Below, piece after piece: positions 14,064 to 16,028 of a stretch of DNA of 16,028 bases. The stretch is from Asticcacaulis sp. (GTDB taxonomy: Bacteria > Pseudomonadota > Alphaproteobacteria > Caulobacterales > Caulobacteraceae). The notes under the pieces are model-generated. The model made no database searches and had not been told where the DNA came from. It was given only the letters and a program-made list of their open reading frames with translations. Made by a program: the position numbers and the translations under genes. The DNA lies in contig NZ_JAIWNX010000285.1 of assembly GCF_020217185.1 (NCBI RefSeq), positions 1 to 16,028 of the forward strand, written 5' to 3'. The stretch's first letter is position 1; each line of letters opens with the position of its first letter.

Positions 14064-14079
14064 CGCAAAGCGCTTTGCG
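14064..14079. promoter_or_regulatory. 16-bp perfect palindrome between hfaA and the rhomboid gene
   Basis: CGCAAAGCGCTTTGCG reads the same on both strands, with the AAAGCGCTTT core typical of LacI-family operators. It lies 5 bases before a -10-like TATATT (14084-14089), 58 bases upstream of the rhomboid ATG, and so in the spacer of a likely + strand promoter. Confidence 0.55.
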
Positions 14080-14136
14080 GCCCTATATTCGCGGCTCGAC
14101 CGGCCGATGGACGCTGTAGCCGCATAAGGGTTGCGT

Positions 14137-14775
14137 ATGAATGAGACGACAAAAGAGCCGTTTTTCACGGCACCCTGGCCGGCCGTAGTCCTCAGCGGGC
14201 TCATTTTGGCACTGTTCGCCCTGCAATCTCAATTCGATACAAACGGCGATCTGGTCTATATGCTAGGCCTCAATCCGCGCCTTTTGTGGAAGTACGACAC
14301 CTTCTACGCCCTGTTTACCACCTTGTTCCTGCACGGGAGCTGGATACACGCCGGTATGAATGCCGCCCTGGGGCTGGCCTTTGCCAGCGGCGTGGCGCGC
14401 GTTTTTGGCACACGCATCGGTGGTGCGGCACTCTTCTATATATACTACCTGTTCTGCGGCGTTCTGGCCGGGGTGGTCTATTGCGCGATCTTCCCGGACC
14501 GTAACGTCCTGCTGATCGGCGCGTCCGGCGCCATTTCAGGTCTGATGGGGGCGGCCATCCGTATCGGCCCCGGCTATATGCTGCCTTTTACTGACCGCGG
14601 AGTGATGGGGATGACGATTGCGTGGACCGCCATCAATATCCTGTCGGCCTTTATCAGCATCATTCCCGCGGCGGGCACCATTGCCTGGGAAGTGCATCTG
14701 ATCGGTTACGCGATTGGCCTTCTGACCATAGGGGTGTGGATGCGCCTGTTCCGGCCGCGTTTCTTCAGCCTCTAG
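14137..14775 (+). CDS. Rhomboid-family intramembrane serine protease, 212 aa
   Basis: A six-helix membrane protein with the complete rhomboid set: HGSWIHAGMN (66-75) with H66, H71 and N75, the catalytic serine S130 in GASGAISGLMG (128-138), and the partner histidine H187 in the last helix (EVHLIGYAIGLL). Rhomboids cleave transmembrane substrates inside the inner membrane. Substrates here are unknown. The ATG at 14137 follows AAGGG (14126-14130). The gene is divergent from hfaA, so a link to surface protein handling is possible but unproven. The conserved WR loop is not obvious: residues 87-92 read ARVFGT instead. The stop codon TAG overlaps the first bases of a long inverted repeat. Confidence 0.92.
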   Translation: MNETTKEPFFTAPWPAVVLSGLILALFALQSQFDTNGDLVYMLGLNPRLLWKYDTFYALFTTLFLHGSWIHAGMNAALGLAFASGVARVFGTRIGGAALFYIYYLFCGVLAGVVYCAIFPDRNVLLIGASGAISGLMGAAIRIGPGYMLPFTDRGVMGMTIAWTAINILSAFISIIPAAGTIAWEVHLIGYAIGLLTIGVWMRLFRPRFFSL

Positions 14776-14910
14776 ATCATTATGATTTCTGGTAGAAACA
14801 TAATGATCTCGCTTTTGTTTAGCCCCTCGCCGGGTACGGGCTTGCGCCACCTTGGCCGCCGCCTCAATGGCGGCCTGAGGGGAATGATTCCAGTAGAAAT
14901 CATTCCCCTC
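14774..14910. repeat. Composite palindromic element of three inverted repeats
   Basis: Outer hairpin 1: AGATCATTATG (14774-14784) with CATAATGATCT (14799-14809), with TTTCT/AGAAA (14786-14790, 14794-14798) stacked inside. Middle hairpin: GGCCGCC (14854-14860) with GGCGGCC (14869-14875). Outer hairpin 2: GAGGGGAATGATT (14877-14889) with AATCATTCCCCTC (14898-14910), all perfect. The two outer hairpins share the pattern ATGATT..C..GTAGAAA..CAT, so they look like related ends of one mobile or dispersed element. The first may also act as a terminator for the rhomboid gene (TTTTGTTT at 14813-14820). Confidence 0.65.
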
Positions 14911-15008
14911 TAAATTTCCCGTAAAGAGACGCCTCACGCAAAATTGACATCAAGGTCAAATTAAGGCCTTGCCCTCTTAACGTCTTCGCATAACCCTGCT
15001 CTCTTGCT

Positions 15009-15028
15009 CCGGACACCGGGAGGTCCGG
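15009..15028 (+). promoter_or_regulatory. Small leader hairpin upstream of the CBS gene
   Basis: CCGGAC (15009-15014) pairs with GTCCGG (15023-15028) around an 8-base loop, 7 bases before the AGGGAG ribosome-binding site (15035-15040). It may affect translation of the CBS protein; the region upstream holds no clear promoter pair. Confidence 0.3.
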
Positions 15029-15047
15029 CTATAAAGGGAGAGAGCCT

Positions 15048-15479
15048 ATGCTGATCAATCAGCTTTTGAACGCCAAAGGCCATCAGGTCTTCACTGTATC
15101 CCCCGAAGATACAGTGGCCGCGGTATCCGCCCTTCTGCATACGCGCAAGGTCGGGGCGTTTGTGGTTGCCGACCGTCTGGGGCGTGTCGCCGGCATCGTC
15201 TCCGAACGCGACATCATAGGGGCGCTGGCGCAAAAGGGCGCTTTGGCGCTTGATATGCAGGTTCAGGACATCATGACCGCAGATGTGATTGTGGCGCGTC
15301 TGGGTGAAACCGTGGACTCCCTCCTTGAGCGCATGACCGACCGCCGTATCCGCCACCTGCCGGTGATGGAAGGCCCCAAGTTGACGGGCATTGTCTCTAT
15401 AGGGGATCTGGTTAAGGCGAAGATCGCTCAGGCCGAACACGAGGCCCAAACGCTCAAGGCCTATATTACGGCAGGTTAA
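15048..15479 (+). CDS. CBS-domain-pair protein, 143 aa
   Basis: The protein is a single CBS pair (Bateman module). CBS1 spans about 13-64 with DTVAAVSALLHTRKVGAFVV and GIVSERDII. CBS2 spans about 77-125 with ADVIVARLGETVDSLLERM, RRIRHLPVM and GIVSIGDLVK. CBS pairs bind adenosine nucleotides (AMP, ATP, SAM) and signal energy state. Stand-alone modules of this size occur widely in alphaproteobacteria. There is no membrane segment or partner domain, so it probably acts by binding another protein. ATG 15048 has AGGGAG 7 bases upstream (15035-15040). A long hairpin begins in its stop codon. Confidence 0.92.
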   Translation: MLINQLLNAKGHQVFTVSPEDTVAAVSALLHTRKVGAFVVADRLGRVAGIVSERDIIGALAQKGALALDMQVQDIMTADVIVARLGETVDSLLERMTDRRIRHLPVMEGPKLTGIVSIGDLVKAKIAQAEHEAQTLKAYITAG

Positions 15480-15511
15480 TACCCAGGGTCATTGGATATG
15501 ACTCTGGGTAT
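15479..15511 (+). terminator. Hairpin abutting the CBS stop codon
   Basis: ATACCCAG (15479-15486) with CTGGGTAT (15504-15511), continued inside by GTCAT/ATGAC (15488-15492, 15498-15502). One G-T wobble separates the two parts, and the loop is TGGAT. Only a short T-run (CCTTTC) follows, so the terminator call is moderate. Confidence 0.65.
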
Positions 15512-15517
15512 GCCTTT

Positions 15518-15558
15518 CGAGCCTGTCTCATGTCCCGAAGACATATGAGACAGGCTCG
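15518..15558. repeat. Perfect 14-bp inverted repeat downstream of the CBS gene
   Basis: CGAGCCTGTCTCAT (15518-15531) and ATGAGACAGGCTCG (15545-15558) are exact reverse complements around a 13-base loop. Second of three consecutive hairpins in this gap. Confidence 0.8.
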
Positions 15559-15564
15559 TGTCTT

Positions 15565-15599
15565 CAACGGCCGGATGCGGTCAGCATCTTCGGCCGTTG
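15565..15599. repeat. Third inverted repeat downstream of the CBS gene
   Basis: CAACGGCCG (15565-15573) with CGGCCGTTG (15591-15599), continued inside by GATGC/GCATC (15574-15578, 15584-15588) with a TT bulge. GTCTT (15560-15564) and AAGAC (15606-15610) could extend it outward. Confidence 0.75.
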
Positions 15600-15656
15600 G
15601 CATATAAGACGAAAACCACGTAACGGGGATAGAATCCATTTTTGTGATTTTAGGGG

Positions 15657-15706
15657 TTGCGTCCCGCCGGGCGGTTTGTCTATAAGCCGCCCTCTCGACG
15701 GGACGC
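15657..15706 (+). promoter_or_regulatory. Possible upstream rRNA-operon promoter inside an inverted repeat
   Basis: TTGCGT (15657-15662) and TATAAG (15681-15686) are 18 bases apart, a plausible -35/-10 pair. They lie within nested inverted repeats: GCGTCCCG (15659-15666) with CGGGACGC (15699-15706), and GGGCGG (15669-15674) with CCGCCC (15687-15692). The stretch from about 15611 to 15880 shows no credible gene. This pair is the only promoter-like signal I see in it. Confidence 0.4.
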
Positions 15707-15882
15707 GCCGCCGACGAAGCAAGCCGGTTGAAAAACAGACTTGCCAATTCGTCTAAGCGGCGATATGTTCCGCACCTTCCGATTCTTCAGGGCCTGCATG
15801 GCCATCTCGCAAAGATGGTCTGGGTGGTCTTGTTGTCTTTAAAATGGCCGGTTAAGCGGTTGTGGAAAAAGAAAAAAATCGG

Positions 15883-15911
15883 TTGACACGGTTTAGCGGC
15901 TCCTTTAAAAG
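15883..15911 (+). promoter_or_regulatory. Likely rRNA operon promoter
   Basis: -35 TTGACA (15883-15888) and -10 TTAAAA (15905-15910) or TAAAAG (15906-15911) at 16 to 17 bases. An A-rich stretch GAAAAAAAT lies just upstream (15871-15879), like an UP element. It directly precedes an rRNA-type leader. Confidence 0.65.
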
Positions 15912-16028
15912 TCGCCCTCCGCTTCGGCGGGTTAGGTCTTTGACATTGTGGAATGGGGAAGGGAAACGCAGGCGGCGGTGGTCTATGACGACTACTGTTG
16001 CAAGCGGTCTCTTTTAATAGACAACCAT
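15912..16028 (+). other. 16S rRNA operon leader (16S gene lies beyond the window)
   Basis: After the promoter comes a UUCG-capped hairpin (CCGC-TTCG-GCGG, 15919-15930), then a boxA-like GTCTTTGACA (15936-15945) and a GGGAAACGCAGGCGGCGG segment, as remembered from leaders in Caulobacterales. GTCTAT (15981-15986) pairs with ATAGAC (16017-16022), a likely piece of the processing stem. The window ends at ACAACCAT, before any 16S sequence that I can recognise. Confidence 0.65.

Noticed and set aside
14536..14937. - strand open frame through the composite palindrome and the rhomboid 3' end
   Set aside because: It overlaps the rhomboid catalytic region antisense and is compositionally an artefact of the inverted repeats; no ribosome-binding site was seen.
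14944..14959. FNR/FixK-like site TTGAC...GTCAA upstream of the CBS gene
   Set aside because: The half sites TTGA and TCAA are 8 bases apart rather than the 6 needed for a FixK/FNR box.
15466..15747. - strand open frame covering the three hairpins
   Set aside because: Runs through palindromes and has no recognisable protein character.
4190..15945. TTGACATTG word shared by 4190, 5901 and 15940
   Set aside because: The contexts differ (promoter -35, after a terminator, rRNA boxA-like leader) and the shared part is too short to be a repeat family.
1..16028. CRISPR array, tRNA genes, insertion sequences, toxin-antitoxin or phage modules
   Set aside because: No regular direct-repeat spacing, tRNA cloverleaf, transposase motif or known defence domain was found on either strand.

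Overview
The window looks like chromosomal DNA of a stalked, holdfast-making alphaproteobacterium of the order Caulobacterales. An Asticcacaulis- or Caulobacter-like genus is my inference from gene content and style, not from a database comparison. The main clue is a complete holdfast-anchor operon, hfaA-hfaB-hfaD. Other clues are high GC coding DNA, an alphaproteobacterial-type long dCTP deaminase tail, an argD-argF pair, and a 16S rRNA leader of the type these bacteria carry.

Left part (1-980, + strand): the 3' end of dcd, a small orphan gene of unknown function, and a YodC/DUF2158-type small protein. A palindromic repeat closes this part. Next (3997-980, - strand) comes a tightly coupled three-gene operon: a FemAB/BioF2-like GNAT acyltransferase, a family 2 glycosyltransferase, and a JmjC/cupin-type Fe(II)/2-oxoglutarate dioxygenase candidate. 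The genes are 1 and 2 bases apart. They plausibly build or decorate a surface or holdfast polysaccharide, and this is the least familiar gene combination in the window.

Middle (4241-8166, + strand): a four-helix membrane protein with its own XRE-type regulator behind an operator-like promoter, a secreted TraB/GumN-family protein with a strong terminator, then argD-argF overlapping by one base (arginine biosynthesis). A second copy of the palindromic repeat and a bidirectional terminator separate argF from the convergent M16 zinc protease.

Right part: reading leftward from 13923 on the - strand are hfaA (curlin-like), hfaB (CsgG-like outer-membrane lipoprotein), hfaD (repeat-rich surface anchor) and then the large periplasmic M16 protease. 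The first three overlap. The protease start codon is buried in a 15-bp perfect hairpin. A sigma-54-like element lies just upstream of hfaA. Divergently, a rhomboid protease gene is followed by a composite palindromic element and a CBS-pair protein. A run of three strong hairpins and an rRNA-operon promoter/leader follow; the 16S gene itself would begin just beyond the window.

No tRNA, insertion sequence or CRISPR array was seen. The points most worth following up are the GNAT-GT2-dioxygenase operon, the start-codon hairpin of the M16 gene, the hfaA/hfaD shared repeat unit, and the composite palindrome at 14774-14910.
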